From JAJXWB01 sp965246795 (GTDB lineage: Bacteria > Pseudomonadota > Alphaproteobacteria > Rhizobiales > Beijerinckiaceae), in assembly GCA_965246795.1 (NCBI GenBank), contig CBDFFN010000008.1:434001-498000 (forward strand): a stretch of 64,000 nt of DNA, in the 5' to 3' direction. This document shows, piece by piece, positions 27,861 to 36,685 of this stretch. The stretch's first letter is position 1. The number at the start of each line of letters is the position of its first letter. The notes below the pieces were generated by a model. It had not been told where the DNA came from. It saw only the letters and a list, made by a program, of their open reading frames with translations, and did no database searches. The translations under genes were made by a program, and so were the position numbers.

Positions 27861-28177
27861 GATGGAAGACAGCGGCGTAGCCTGCTCATGAAACACGACA
27901 CAACTGATTGATGTCGCCAATAACGCAGTCGAGCGCGTGAACGCCAGCGATGGAACGCGCTGCGTTTGTTGCTGCTCTTACCTTCGAGCCGACGGGTCAA
28001 CGTGGTCGCCTAAGCGAACCTTCACAAGCATTCGAGCAGATATCTCACAATTGGCTTTCCCCCCAAATGGGCCTTCCATCTGCTTGGTTCTGCGAGCCCT
28101 CACGGCTATTCTGTAGTCGGCACCTCAAATGTCTGGCGCTGACGTTACCCGGAAATGCTTCACGTCACGGGAATTGT
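27861..28177. other. Gene-free stretch before the glycosyltransferase operon
   Basis: 317 nt with nothing convincing. It separates the decayed integrase from the operon starting at 28178 and must contain that operon's promoter. An in-frame extension of the first gene up to 27950 exists but is not protein-like. Confidence 0.5.
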
Positions 28178-28891
28178 ATGAAAAGCGCAATCGGCATCAT
28201 GTGTAAGGCGCCGCGCGTCGGCATAAGCAAGACGCGGCTCATTCCCGTGCTCGGCGCTGAGCGTTCGGCGCAATTGTCACGCGCCTTTCTGATGGACCTC
28301 GCAACTTCGGTCGTTGCAGTTTGCACGCGTTTTAACGCAATTGGTACGGCGGTCTACGCACCCGCAGACGGCGAAGCCGAACTTCGCGTAGTCCTTCCCG
28401 AATCCTTTGCGTTCCTTTGCATGGCCGGCAGTAGTTTCGGCACCGCGTTGTCCGATGCGACTGAGACGCTGCTCGAACGTGATCATGATTGCGTCCTGCT
28501 CGTTAATGGAGATAGCCCGACGTTGCCGCCCGACCTCTTCGAGGAGGCGATCGCGCATCTGCGGCGGCCGGGCGAGCGCGTCGTCTTTGGTCCCGCTCTC
28601 GATGGCGGATATTATTTGATTGGATGCAAGTCCTCGCACCCTCGCCTTTTCGAGGAGATTGCCTGGAGCACGGTGAGTGTACTGGCTCAGTCGCTCGACC
28701 GCGTGAAAGAGATTGGTGTCGAGAGCGTCTTGCTTGAACCTTGGTACGACGTCGACGACGCGGAAAGTTTGAAGATGCTCTGCATGGAGCTGGACGGCCG
28801 CGTTCCACCGGGCCTTGCGCGTCTCGGAGGTCCCGCGATCGAAACGCGTGCCGTACTGAACGCCGCGAACATAGTCAGCGATCGAGCGTGA
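28178..28891 (+). CDS. DUF2064/TIGR04282-type glycosyltransferase-like protein
   Basis: 237 residues from ATG 28178; the upstream in-frame extension is discarded because it is not protein-like. Segments IMCKAPRVGISKTRLIP, LVNGDSPTLPPDLFEEA and GPALDGGYYLIG match the nucleotidyltransferase-fold family that TIGRFAM, as I recall, calls rSAM/selenodomain-associated transferase 1 and RefSeq names an arsenosugar-biosynthesis glycosyltransferase. The DGGYYLIG motif and NGDSP metal-binding Asp are intact. The stop overlaps the next gene's start by 4 nt (GTGA). First gene of a five-gene operon; the sugar or nucleotide substrate is unknown. Confidence 0.85.
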   Translation: MKSAIGIMCKAPRVGISKTRLIPVLGAERSAQLSRAFLMDLATSVVAVCTRFNAIGTAVYAPADGEAELRVVLPESFAFLCMAGSSFGTALSDATETLLERDHDCVLLVNGDSPTLPPDLFEEAIAHLRRPGERVVFGPALDGGYYLIGCKSSHPRLFEEIAWSTVSVLAQSLDRVKEIGVESVLLEPWYDVDDAESLKMLCMELDGRVPPGLARLGGPAIETRAVLNAANIVSDRA

Positions 28892-30195
28892 GAGGTAGCA
28901 GCAACGTCGCGCTCGGGGCGCTAATTTCTGCTGGTTTCGCCGAGATTGCTTTGACCACCGCCGCCATTGACGCACACGGTACAAGCGACAATCTTTTCCT
29001 CGCGATTGTCACGCTTCAATCGGGACTTGCACTCGGGGTGTTTGTCGCCCTGCGTCGCTTTGGGACTCGGTCGGCAGCGATCGTCGTGATCGCAGTGGCT
29101 GTCGCAATCCGTGCAATATTGTTGCTGACGCCGCCACTGCTGTCCGACGACGTATACCGCTATATTTGGGACGGTCGCGTTCTGAATGCAGGCTTCAATC
29201 CCTACCTTCATGTCCCCGCCGATCCCACTCTGATCCCGCTGCGCGACGACGCGATCTATCCGCATGTCGACAAAAAGGAATACGCCGTCACGATCTATCC
29301 GCCCGTGGCGCAGGTCATCTTCGCTGTGGTTACGCGTATCGCGGATGGTCTTTTGGCTATGAAGCTGGCGATGCTTTGTTTCGAAGCGGTTGCGGTATGG
29401 GCCATGCTGCGCTTGCTACATCGACTTGAGAAATCGTGGCGATGGATCATCCTATATCTGTGGCATCCCTTTGCGCCATGGGAGATCGCCAACAACGCGC
29501 ATGTCGACGCCGCGATGATCAGCATGGCGATCGCCGGTATCGCAGCCGCGTCCTACTTACGCCCTTACGGTCTGGTCGCCGCCTTTACGGCAAGCGCTCT
29601 TACAAAACCGTTCGCAGCGCTTTTCCTGCCATCGGCATGGCGCCCATTTGATCTGCGGCTTCCGCTCTTCGTGCTATCGCTCGCGGCGCTACTCTATGCG
29701 CCGTTCGCTCTGTCTGCGGGTGCCGGCGTGTTCGGCTTTCTCGGACAATATCTGCAGGAGCAGGGCCTTTCCTCGGGCAGTGGTTTGTTCTTCGTGCAGC
29801 TCGCCTACCGCGTCGGCGCGCCGTCATGGATCAAGGACGTTTATCTCGTCGTCGCCGGCGCGCTCCTGCTCGGGCTCGCCATCGGTCTGGCCTTGCGGTC
29901 TCGGCGCGATCTCGTCGACCGGTTGGGGGAGGCAGCTGTGCTGCAGCTCACGTTCTTGTTCCTTCTGACGCCCGTTTATCCATGGTACGCTTTGCTGGTC
30001 GCACCGTTCGCGACGCTGCTTGGATCCTGGTGCGCCTTCGCAATGATGACGACAGGTTTCTGGCTCTACAGCTTCCAGGCCGATCAGATCGAGTTTTCCC
30101 ATCGTTGGGGTGCGAGCATAGCGGTCGTCGCCGTTGCGGGCGCCGTCGACCTTTGGCGTCTGCGCGACGCGGGCCGCGCGCAGGACGTCGCATGA
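28888..30195 (+). CDS. Polytopic glycosyltransferase (GT87/mannosyltransferase-like)
   Basis: 435 residues with about ten membrane helices. After helices 2-3 comes LLTPPLLSDDVYRYIWDGRV, holding the acidic pair typical of GT-C polyprenol-phosphate-sugar transferases (DUF2029/GT87), followed by FNPYLHVPADPTLIPL. The start is a GTG at 28888 that overlaps the previous stop; the in-frame upstream extension to 28741 is inside the previous gene. It would transfer a sugar from a lipid carrier on the outer face of the inner membrane. The next gene starts in its last codons (ATGA). Confidence 0.85.
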   Translation: MRGSSNVALGALISAGFAEIALTTAAIDAHGTSDNLFLAIVTLQSGLALGVFVALRRFGTRSAAIVVIAVAVAIRAILLLTPPLLSDDVYRYIWDGRVLNAGFNPYLHVPADPTLIPLRDDAIYPHVDKKEYAVTIYPPVAQVIFAVVTRIADGLLAMKLAMLCFEAVAVWAMLRLLHRLEKSWRWIILYLWHPFAPWEIANNAHVDAAMISMAIAGIAAASYLRPYGLVAAFTASALTKPFAALFLPSAWRPFDLRLPLFVLSLAALLYAPFALSAGAGVFGFLGQYLQEQGLSSGSGLFFVQLAYRVGAPSWIKDVYLVVAGALLLGLAIGLALRSRRDLVDRLGEAAVLQLTFLFLLTPVYPWYALLVAPFATLLGSWCAFAMMTTGFWLYSFQADQIEFSHRWGASIAVVAVAGAVDLWRLRDAGRAQDVA

Positions 30196-31241
30196 CGAAC
30201 CTCGATCCAAGGCGCTATTTCGAGGCGGCCGATCCAACGCGCGCGCCCATCGCGACGCGGCCACCGGTTTGCCTGTACCTGGAGACGACGAACCGCTGCA
30301 ATCTGCTCTGCACGACGTGCCCGCGCACTTATGCCGAGCTCGAGCCTCCCGCCGACCTCAGCTTCGATCTGTTTTTGCGCATCATCGATCAGGTGCCCGA
30401 TCTTGCGCGAGCGGTTCTTCATGGCGTCGGCGAACCGATGCTCGTGAAGGAGCTGCCGCGCATGGTGCGGACACTCAAAGACCGCGGCGTCTACGTGCTC
30501 TTCAACACCAATGGCACGGTGTTGAGCGAGAAGAACGGGCGCGCGCTGATCGACTCTGGCCTCGACGAACTGCGTGTGTCGCTCGACGCGTCCAATCGCG
30601 AAAGCTACATCCGCGTGCGCGGCCGCGATTATTTTCAGCGCATTCTCGGCAACGTGCGACGCTTCCGGGAGCTTCAGGAACGCGAGGCGCAGACCAAGCC
30701 GCGTGTTTCGGTCTGGCTGACGGGCCTGCGGGAGACCTTGCCTGAACTGCCTGATTTCGTAACCGTTGCGCATGAGATCGACGTTCGGGAAGTCTACCTG
30801 CAGCGGTTAGTGTATTTCGAGACCAATGTGATCGGTATGGCGCGCCCCGATCAGGCGCTATTCGACAAGCTTGAAACAGAAGATGCCGTCCACTTGCGCG
30901 CAGCCGAAGATCTTGCAAAGCGATTGGGCATTACGTTCTCCGCATCGGGCGCCGCGAGCGAGCCTGGCGAAAGCCTGCAGCGCGATGATGCGGCGACGCC
31001 ATGGTCGCTGTGCGGACGTCCGTGGACATTGATGTATTTCACTGCGAACGGACGAGCGCTGCCGTGCTGCATCGCGCCGTTCTCGCAGCATGGCTACGAG
31101 AACTACACGCTGGGCGACGCGCGCACCCACTCGCTTGATGATATCTGGAACGGTCCGGCCTACCAGGACTTCCGAACGGCGCTGCAGTCGCCAAAACCGC
31201 CAGGTGCCTGCGCCAATTGCGGTCTGCGCTGGAGCCTTTAA
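30192..31241 (+). CDS. Radical SAM protein with SPASM-type C-terminus
   Basis: 349 residues. The radical SAM motif is NRCNLLCTTC (Cys36, Cys40, Cys43), which binds the 4Fe-4S cluster and SAM. HGVGEPMLVKELP corresponds to the GGEP-type motif 2. The C-terminus has LCGRPW, LPCCIAPF and PPGACANCGLRW, a SPASM-like Cys set for one or two auxiliary clusters, as found in peptide- or sugar-modifying enzymes. ATG 30192 overlaps the upstream stop (ATGA). Sitting between membrane and cytoplasmic glycosyltransferases it may modify a sugar or lipid-linked intermediate; the reaction cannot be told from sequence. Confidence 0.88.
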   Translation: MTNLDPRRYFEAADPTRAPIATRPPVCLYLETTNRCNLLCTTCPRTYAELEPPADLSFDLFLRIIDQVPDLARAVLHGVGEPMLVKELPRMVRTLKDRGVYVLFNTNGTVLSEKNGRALIDSGLDELRVSLDASNRESYIRVRGRDYFQRILGNVRRFRELQEREAQTKPRVSVWLTGLRETLPELPDFVTVAHEIDVREVYLQRLVYFETNVIGMARPDQALFDKLETEDAVHLRAAEDLAKRLGITFSASGAASEPGESLQRDDAATPWSLCGRPWTLMYFTANGRALPCCIAPFSQHGYENYTLGDARTHSLDDIWNGPAYQDFRTALQSPKPPGACANCGLRWSL

Positions 31242-31985
31242 GTGCGCTTCCGCGATCGCCAGACGCATGTCACCGCGATCATTCCATGCCTGGACGAAGA
31301 GGGCGCGATCGGCCCCGTGGTCCGCGACGTGCTGGCTCAAGGCGTCGACGAGGTTCTCGTCGTCGATGGCGGATCGCGAGATGAAACGGCCGCATGTGCG
31401 CAAGCCGCTGGCGCGCGCGTTGTCATCGAGCCGCGCCGCGGTTATGGCCGCGCGATGATGAGCGGCATCGCTGCCACGCGCCCTGAAACGGCGATTCTGC
31501 TTTTCATGGATGGTGACGGCAGTGACCGGCCCCAATTCATCCCGGACCTCGTCCGTCCGGTCACACAAGGCGAGGCGGATTTCGTGCACGGTACGCGGGT
31601 GCGTGGCGACTGCGAGGCAGGCAGCCTCTCACCGCAGCAGCGCGTAGCGGGTGCGCTCGCCGGTTTTCTCCTGCACAGGACTTATGGCGTCCGCTTCACG
31701 GACATGTCGCCGTTCCGCGCGATACGACGCGATACTCTGCAGCGTCTTGGCATGCGAGAAGACACGTTCGGCTGGAATCTCGAAATGCAGATGCGAGTTG
31801 CTGCGTCTGGCTTACGTGTATTGGAAGTTTCCGTCGGCCAGCGTCGCCGCATGGGCGGTACGTCAAAGGTCTCGGGAAATCTAAAAGCATCCGTGCGCGC
31901 AGCCTTCGTGATCGGTACGACCTTCTTGCGTTTGCAGCGCAGTCTGCGGAGGCCAGCGACCTGCGTGCCGGAGAGTTCGCGATGA
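31242..31985 (+). CDS. Glycosyltransferase family 2 (DPM1-like)
   Basis: 247 residues starting with GTG immediately after the radical SAM stop. GT2 signatures are TAIIPCLDEEGAIG, VLVVDGGSRDET, MDGDGSDRP (the DxD metal site) and VHGTRVRGD, with DMSPFRAIRR and GWNLEMQMR in the acceptor half. This pattern resembles dolichyl/polyprenyl-phosphate sugar synthases, which would supply the lipid-linked donor for the GT87-like protein two genes upstream. Cytoplasmic side. The stop overlaps the next ATG by 4 nt. Confidence 0.88.
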   Translation: MRFRDRQTHVTAIIPCLDEEGAIGPVVRDVLAQGVDEVLVVDGGSRDETAACAQAAGARVVIEPRRGYGRAMMSGIAATRPETAILLFMDGDGSDRPQFIPDLVRPVTQGEADFVHGTRVRGDCEAGSLSPQQRVAGALAGFLLHRTYGVRFTDMSPFRAIRRDTLQRLGMREDTFGWNLEMQMRVAASGLRVLEVSVGQRRRMGGTSKVSGNLKASVRAAFVIGTTFLRLQRSLRRPATCVPESSR

Positions 31986-32719
31986 AAGCACGCTTGATCG
32001 CCATCGCCCTGCTTTGCTCGACTGCCCCGATGCTGGCGGGTGCACAGGACGTCGGGACCATCGCGCCTCCCGGTCTACCGACCTCGGCCTTCCCGAAACC
32101 CGACCGGCCGGTTGCGGAGATTATCAGCCCAATCTGGGCGACCGAGGAAGAACGCGACGCAGCGGACGAATCCGGGCAGATCGTTCGCGGGTTGGGCTTG
32201 CGATCCGGCATGAACATCGCCGATCTCGGCGCAGGAAGCGGCTACCACGCCATGCGTCTTGCGCGCGCGCTCGGCCCGGAAAGCCACATCTTCGCCGAAG
32301 ATGTCGTGCCGTCTTATCTTGCGGGCCTTAAAGCGCGCGTCGAGCGCGAAGGCGCGACGACGATAACCGTGCTGCGGGGCGAACCGCACGATCCGCGGTT
32401 GCCTGCCAATTCCGTCGATGCCGCAATCCTCGTGCATATGTATCACGAGATCGCGCAGCCGTTTGGCTTTCTGTACAATCTCGTGCCGGCGTTAAAGGCC
32501 AACGCCAAGGTCGGAATTATTGACCTCGACCGGCCGATCGGCGGCCACGGCACACGGCCCGATCTTCTGCGCTGCGAGCTTGCAGCGCTTGGTTACAAGC
32601 AGATGAGCTCTATAGAGCTGACAGGCGTCGTCGCCTACCTCGCGGTATTCAAGCCGCCGGATATCGCGACGCGCACGCCGCCCGATCGGATCAAGGTTTG
32701 TGCGGCGCCGAGAGGATGA
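31982..32719 (+). CDS. SAM-dependent methyltransferase with an export signal
   Basis: 245 residues. The first 20 residues (MKARLIAIALLCSTAPMLAG, then AQD) form a typical signal peptide, unusual for a SAM-dependent enzyme. The class I Rossmann motif is IADLGAGSGYHAM, with VDAAILVHMYHEI as the post-II region. Similar periplasmic methyltransferase-like proteins are known but SAM is normally cytoplasmic, so it may act without exported SAM, or the first helix may be a membrane anchor. ATG 31982 overlaps the GT2 stop (ATGA). The last gene of the operon; its stop is 15 nt from the convergent DoxX-like gene. Confidence 0.85.
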   Translation: MKARLIAIALLCSTAPMLAGAQDVGTIAPPGLPTSAFPKPDRPVAEIISPIWATEEERDAADESGQIVRGLGLRSGMNIADLGAGSGYHAMRLARALGPESHIFAEDVVPSYLAGLKARVEREGATTITVLRGEPHDPRLPANSVDAAILVHMYHEIAQPFGFLYNLVPALKANAKVGIIDLDRPIGGHGTRPDLLRCELAALGYKQMSSIELTGVVAYLAVFKPPDIATRTPPDRIKVCAAPRG

Positions 32720-32734
32720 CGACGATCGCACGGA

Positions 32735-33373
32735 TCATGTTATCGCCCCGATCACGCCACGCGTCCCGAGCCGGCGACGCAGGATCGCGTCCGCGCCGAG
32801 CGCACGACCGGCTGCGTAGGTAAGGAATAGCAGCTGCAGCATGATGAGGAACATGTAACTCCAAGACCATTCCGCGGGATCGCTGCCGCGGTTGACGTAG
32901 ATCCCGAGCCACAAGTTGAGCGAGAACAGAATTGCGCCGACGCTCGACATCCGAACGAAAAGTCCAAGCAGAAACGAAGCCGCGAAGCCAAGCTCGGCGA
33001 GAAAGATGAGCGGGTTGAGCAGGGCAAAATGCGGCAGCAAAATATTGGCGACGAGATCGCGATGAAACGCGAAGGCGGCGCGCCCCGCCATTTGCTCCAT
33101 CCAGTAGTGCAGACCGTTGCCCGGCGAGAACGGGAGCTTCCAAAGCATGCCCTCGAACCACATGCAGCCGACGAGCATGCGCACGATCCACAACGAGGCA
33201 GCCTGGGCATTTCGCTGCGCGGGATCGTCGCGCCAGTTGATGAAGGCCGCGGCTAGCCCGCCTGCAAACAGCGCATAGAAAATCGCAAGCAGTCCATACT
33301 TCCAGATTCCAAGCGCGTTAAAATCGTTTGTGTCAGCGCTGAGGAAATGCGCGATGTCGGTGAATGGATTCAT
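32735..33373 (-). CDS. DoxX/DoxD-like membrane protein
   Basis: 212 residues with four to five hydrophobic helices: YGLLAIFYALFAGGLAAAF, SLWIVRMLVGCMWFEGMLWKLP, LLNPLIFLAELGFAASFLLGLFVRM and YMFLIMLQLLFLTYAAG. The RMLVGCMWFEGMLWK and NPLIF segments fit DoxX-type redox membrane proteins, which interact with quinones or thioredoxin-like partners. It is convergent with the methyltransferase and is 73 nt upstream, on the same strand, from the PhnE-like permease, so it may or may not share a transcript with the transporter. Confidence 0.75.
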   Translation of the reverse strand: MNPFTDIAHFLSADTNDFNALGIWKYGLLAIFYALFAGGLAAAFINWRDDPAQRNAQAASLWIVRMLVGCMWFEGMLWKLPFSPGNGLHYWMEQMAGRAAFAFHRDLVANILLPHFALLNPLIFLAELGFAASFLLGLFVRMSSVGAILFSLNLWLGIYVNRGSDPAEWSWSYMFLIMLQLLFLTYAAGRALGADAILRRRLGTRGVIGAIT

Positions 33374-33446
33374 GGCGTGCCTCTTCGCCGCTCGAACGGA
33401 GCGCGCAAACTTTCGGTTTCGGGATTGGCGGGATCATGATTGGGCA

Positions 33447-34991
33447 TCAAAGCGCGCTGACCGGAACGAATTGCCCGTCCGTCGTTGAAAGACGCGTGGG
33501 AAGATCGGCGATTCGCAAACGCCGACGCATGGCGCGCGATAACGCATCCACAAATAAGGAAAGCGCCGCGGTCGCAAGAATCAGAACGATCGCGACGTCG
33601 AGCCGCAACTCCGAGATCGCAGCGTCGACATAGAAACCGAGCGTCGTCACGCCCAACAGGCCGAAGATGGCGCTTTCGCGCAAGATGATCTCCCAGCGAT
33701 ACAAAGCATACGCCAAGAACTGACCATAAAGTCGCGGCACCGCCTCATAGGCGAAGAGGTCTATGCGGCGGCGCGGCGAGTCGGCGCGGTATACGAGATC
33801 GTCGGCTTTGCGGCCCATGAGATAAGCCACGACAGCTCCGTTATGCAGCGTCAATGCGATGATCGCGGGAAGCATCGATGGGCCGAAAATCTGAAGGAGC
33901 ACATAGGCCAGCATGTATTCCGGCGTCGATCGCACGACGACAAGGAGGGCGCGGCCGAAGGGGCGGCCGATGCGCCCCGCGAAGCGGCCGCAGGTCAAGG
34001 GAAAGCCAATCAGAGCCAGCAACGCCATGCCGATCAGGGCAATTTGCGACAGGATAAGCGTATTGAGGACGCCGGGGACGATCTGCGTGGTCGCGATCCG
34101 GGACAGCCACGCGGCGAAGGCCGTCCAGGGCCCAAGCGACAGAAGGTCCGCAGACCGCAGCGGCGCTGGCACAATATCGTGGCCGAAGAAGCGGACGACA
34201 TTGTCGATCAGCGACCCGCCGGCCGGGCCTGATGGCAGGATGATGGAGCCCACAATAAGCAGGATCGGCAGCGTCCATGCACGCGCCCACAATCGGCGGG
34301 TCGCAATGAGCAAATAGAAGGAAAAGAGGAGAGCCGCGGCAGGCGCGTAGTCGCCTTGCTTGAAATAGCTGTCGAGATTGAAGCCGATCGTCGGAAGACC
34401 GATGAAGCCGAGCACCAGCGTCGAGCGCAGGCCACACTCGAGCCGATACAGGGTGTAGTCACGCATAGGCGCGATGAGATCGGGTACGCGCGCATACACG
34501 AACGTGGATAGGATCGATGATCCTTTCGGTACGACCGCCACGGCAGAGAGGTCGGCCTCTTCGATCAGTTCCGAAAAGACTTTTGCGAAGATTCCGGCGT
34601 ACGGCAGCGCTATGGCAAGAATGCCGGTGATCGGCGAAAGCCCCGTGACCTGCATCAGGAGCAGCGCCCAAAACAACTCGTGCACCGATCGCAGGCACGC
34701 ACAGGAGACGCGGACCAAGCGCGACCTTGCAAACAGAAGCGCCAGACAAAAACCTGCTGTAGCGCCGAGCGTGACGCCGAACAGGGCGAATGCGACCGTG
34801 TTGGCCAGAGCCGCGCCTTCGACCGCGAGCAGGTCGGGCTTCACCAATCCACGCAGGATGCGAAGCATTTCCGCAAACGGATGAAGCGCCGTGATTTGCA
34901 GGTCTGCTGCAGCGAACGACGCCACGGCCAGCAGTAAAAAAGCGACACTCGCATTGCGATACCCGAGCGCCGGAAACGCCCGCAGCGTCAC
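33447..34991 (-). CDS. PhnE-type ABC permease, two fused copies
   Basis: 514 residues, twice the usual length of a PhnE permease, with two membrane halves. Each half has a pre-helix segment and an EAA-like cytoplasmic loop: FSELIEEADLSAV in the first and a degenerate RKADDLVYRADSPRRR in the second, plus GLRSTLVLGFIGLPTIGF and LRESAIFGLLGVTTLGFY at equivalent places, showing that the halves are homologous. It imports an oxyanion with the PhnC-like ATPase and PhnD-like protein; the ATPase gene overlaps it by 4 nt. Fused PhnE permeases occur in oxyanion importers, so this is not in itself a defect. Confidence 0.85.
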   Translation of the reverse strand: MTLRAFPALGYRNASVAFLLLAVASFAAADLQITALHPFAEMLRILRGLVKPDLLAVEGAALANTVAFALFGVTLGATAGFCLALLFARSRLVRVSCACLRSVHELFWALLLMQVTGLSPITGILAIALPYAGIFAKVFSELIEEADLSAVAVVPKGSSILSTFVYARVPDLIAPMRDYTLYRLECGLRSTLVLGFIGLPTIGFNLDSYFKQGDYAPAAALLFSFYLLIATRRLWARAWTLPILLIVGSIILPSGPAGGSLIDNVVRFFGHDIVPAPLRSADLLSLGPWTAFAAWLSRIATTQIVPGVLNTLILSQIALIGMALLALIGFPLTCGRFAGRIGRPFGRALLVVVRSTPEYMLAYVLLQIFGPSMLPAIIALTLHNGAVVAYLMGRKADDLVYRADSPRRRIDLFAYEAVPRLYGQFLAYALYRWEIILRESAIFGLLGVTTLGFYVDAAISELRLDVAIVLILATAALSLFVDALSRAMRRRLRIADLPTRLSTTDGQFVPVSAL

Positions 34992-35665
34992 GAAGAGCCG
35001 AGCGCGTAAAAGCGCGTCAAATCCTTCGGCGCCACACCGTCCGCCGGTGTATCGAGCGCTATGCGACCACCATCGATCACGATGATACGCGTCGCGAATG
35101 TCAGCGCCATCGGCAGATCATGCATGGCGAGAGCAAGCGTTCGGGTGCGCCGAACCAACTGCGCCAAGATCGCCGCGCCCTGACGTCGATCGAGCGCCGA
35201 CAGCGGCTCGTCTCCGAGCACGATCGGACGCCCGTTGTAAAACGCGCGCGCGACGCTGACGCGCTGTTGCTGCCCGCCCGACAGACGACCCGCCTGCTCG
35301 AAAATTTTGTCGCCAAGTCCGACCCATTCGAGAATTTCCGCGACATCGCTTTTCTCCCTGCGTGCAGGCCAGGCGAGAGTACGGAGATTGTGGAGCGTCG
35401 AATTCCGGTCGAGCCGTCCCATGTAAACATTGTGAAAGACCGAAAGCGTGCGCACGAGCGCCGCCGCTTGTGGAACGAGCGCCGCATGATCGGCGCAGGC
35501 CGCGTGAAGGCGATTGAGGAGCGTCGTTTTGCCGGCTCCGGACCGACCAAGGATCGCGATCCTGTCGCCGTCGTTCACAACGAGATCGATATCTCGCAGA
35601 ACAGGCAAATCGCGGTATCCGACCTTCGCCTCTTGAAGCGCAATCGCAGGGTGGCCAGCCTGCAT
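34988..35665 (-). CDS. PhnC-type ABC transporter ATP-binding protein
   Basis: 225 residues. Walker A is GRSGAGKTT, the signature is LSGGQQQRV, and Walker B reads IVLGDEPLSAL with the catalytic Glu. The family length is about 230-250, matching. ATG 35665 overlaps the binding-protein stop by one base (TGATG); a frame extension up to 35884 lies inside the upstream gene and is not protein-like. Energises import of an oxyanion such as selenate, selenite, phosphonate or phosphite with the fused permease downstream. Confidence 0.9.
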   Translation of the reverse strand: MQAGHPAIALQEAKVGYRDLPVLRDIDLVVNDGDRIAILGRSGAGKTTLLNRLHAACADHAALVPQAAALVRTLSVFHNVYMGRLDRNSTLHNLRTLAWPARREKSDVAEILEWVGLGDKIFEQAGRLSGGQQQRVSVARAFYNGRPIVLGDEPLSALDRRQGAAILAQLVRRTRTLALAMHDLPMALTFATRIIVIDGGRIALDTPADGVAPKDLTRFYALGSS

Positions 35666-36534
35666 CAATTGAGTAGACCACTGCTCTTGGCGACCGCCTC
35701 GATCGGCGCATAATCGGCATTGCCCGCCGGAATGAACTTCGAGCGACCGAAGGGTTCGAGAATGCTCTTGTCGCCGATGCCGATGAGTGTCGTCTTGAGC
35801 CGTTCCGTGAATCCCGCGCCATACGTCTTGTCGATGTCGCCCCGGACGGTCCATTGATAATCCGGAAACGGCGGGCTCTGCCAAATCACGGAGACTTTCG
35901 TTTCATCGACCTTGCCTGCTTTGCGGTCGAGGTCCCAAACGGAATAGTCGACAACGCCAAGCTCGTATGCGCCCGACTGCACGAGCTGGATGGTTCGTGA
36001 ATGATCTCCCGAAAACGCGACTTTTGAAAAGATTTCCTCGGGTGGCTTTCCGAAGCGCTGGCGCAGGAAATATTCGGGCATCACACGACCGGACGTCGAG
36101 GCGCGCGCCCCGAAGGTGAAAGTCTTACCCTGAAGGTCATTGGGCAGATCACCTAATGCCTTCAGTCCCGTCGCGGCATTGGCAATGAGGTAGGACTTGA
36201 AATGGTCGTCTTCCGCGCCTTGCGCGATTGCCTGCGCGCCAGGTGAAGCTGCGCGCGCCTGCACGCCGGTGAACCCGCCGAACCACGCCAATTGCACCTG
36301 CCCATTGACGAAGGCCGTCACCGCCGCCGGATAGCTTTTGACAGGCACATACTTGAAGGGCACGTTGAGCTTTGCCGATAGATAATCGGCGACTTTCGTA
36401 AAGCGCTCGACAAGCCGCGTTTCATCCTGGTCGGGAATCGCGGTGAACACGAACGGCGGCGGATCAGCAGCTCGTGCGCCGCCTGAGACGCCGATCGCAC
36501 ACGCAACCGCCGCCAACCGCAACATACGTTTCAT
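35665..36534 (-). CDS. PhnD-type periplasmic binding protein, putative selenate transporter
   Basis: 289 residues with the signal peptide MLRLAAVACAIGVSGGARAA. Family segments are FTAIPDQDETRLVERF, VKSYPAAVTAFVNGQVQLAWFGG and FGARASTSGRVMPEYFL. ATG 36534 follows ggggaggatcagcgt. The PhnD superfamily includes a branch that curators, as I recall, name putative selenate ABC periplasmic binding protein because it neighbours selD; here selD is indeed two genes away. Phosphonate or phosphite remain possible since no C-P lyase or phosphite dehydrogenase gene is present nearby. First gene of a three-gene transporter operon. Confidence 0.85.
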   Translation of the reverse strand: MKRMLRLAAVACAIGVSGGARAADPPPFVFTAIPDQDETRLVERFTKVADYLSAKLNVPFKYVPVKSYPAAVTAFVNGQVQLAWFGGFTGVQARAASPGAQAIAQGAEDDHFKSYLIANAATGLKALGDLPNDLQGKTFTFGARASTSGRVMPEYFLRQRFGKPPEEIFSKVAFSGDHSRTIQLVQSGAYELGVVDYSVWDLDRKAGKVDETKVSVIWQSPPFPDYQWTVRGDIDKTYGAGFTERLKTTLIGIGDKSILEPFGRSKFIPAGNADYAPIEAVAKSSGLLN

Positions 36535-36595
36535 ACGCTGATCCTCCCCGGTGGGGTAGCTATCCCTGACACTAGTCGGCGCGTTTCGCAGCGAC

Positions 36596-36629
36596 GCCTC
36601 ACGTTTGCGTGAGGCCGATCGTTTCGGCC
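36596..36629. promoter_or_regulatory. Two abutting stem-loops in the divergent promoter region
   Basis: GCCTCACG-tttg-CGTGAGGC (36596-36615, perfect 8-bp arms) overlaps GGCCGA-tcgtt-TCGGCC (36613-36629). They lie 61 nt upstream of the PhnD-like gene and 57 nt upstream of the radical SAM gene, so they could be an operator acting on both. No further conservation can be judged here. Confidence 0.5.
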
Positions 36630-36685
36630 GGCAACGATGTACAAGGGAGAGCCGGCGATATTCGCGTGGTCTCTACGAGGTGTCC

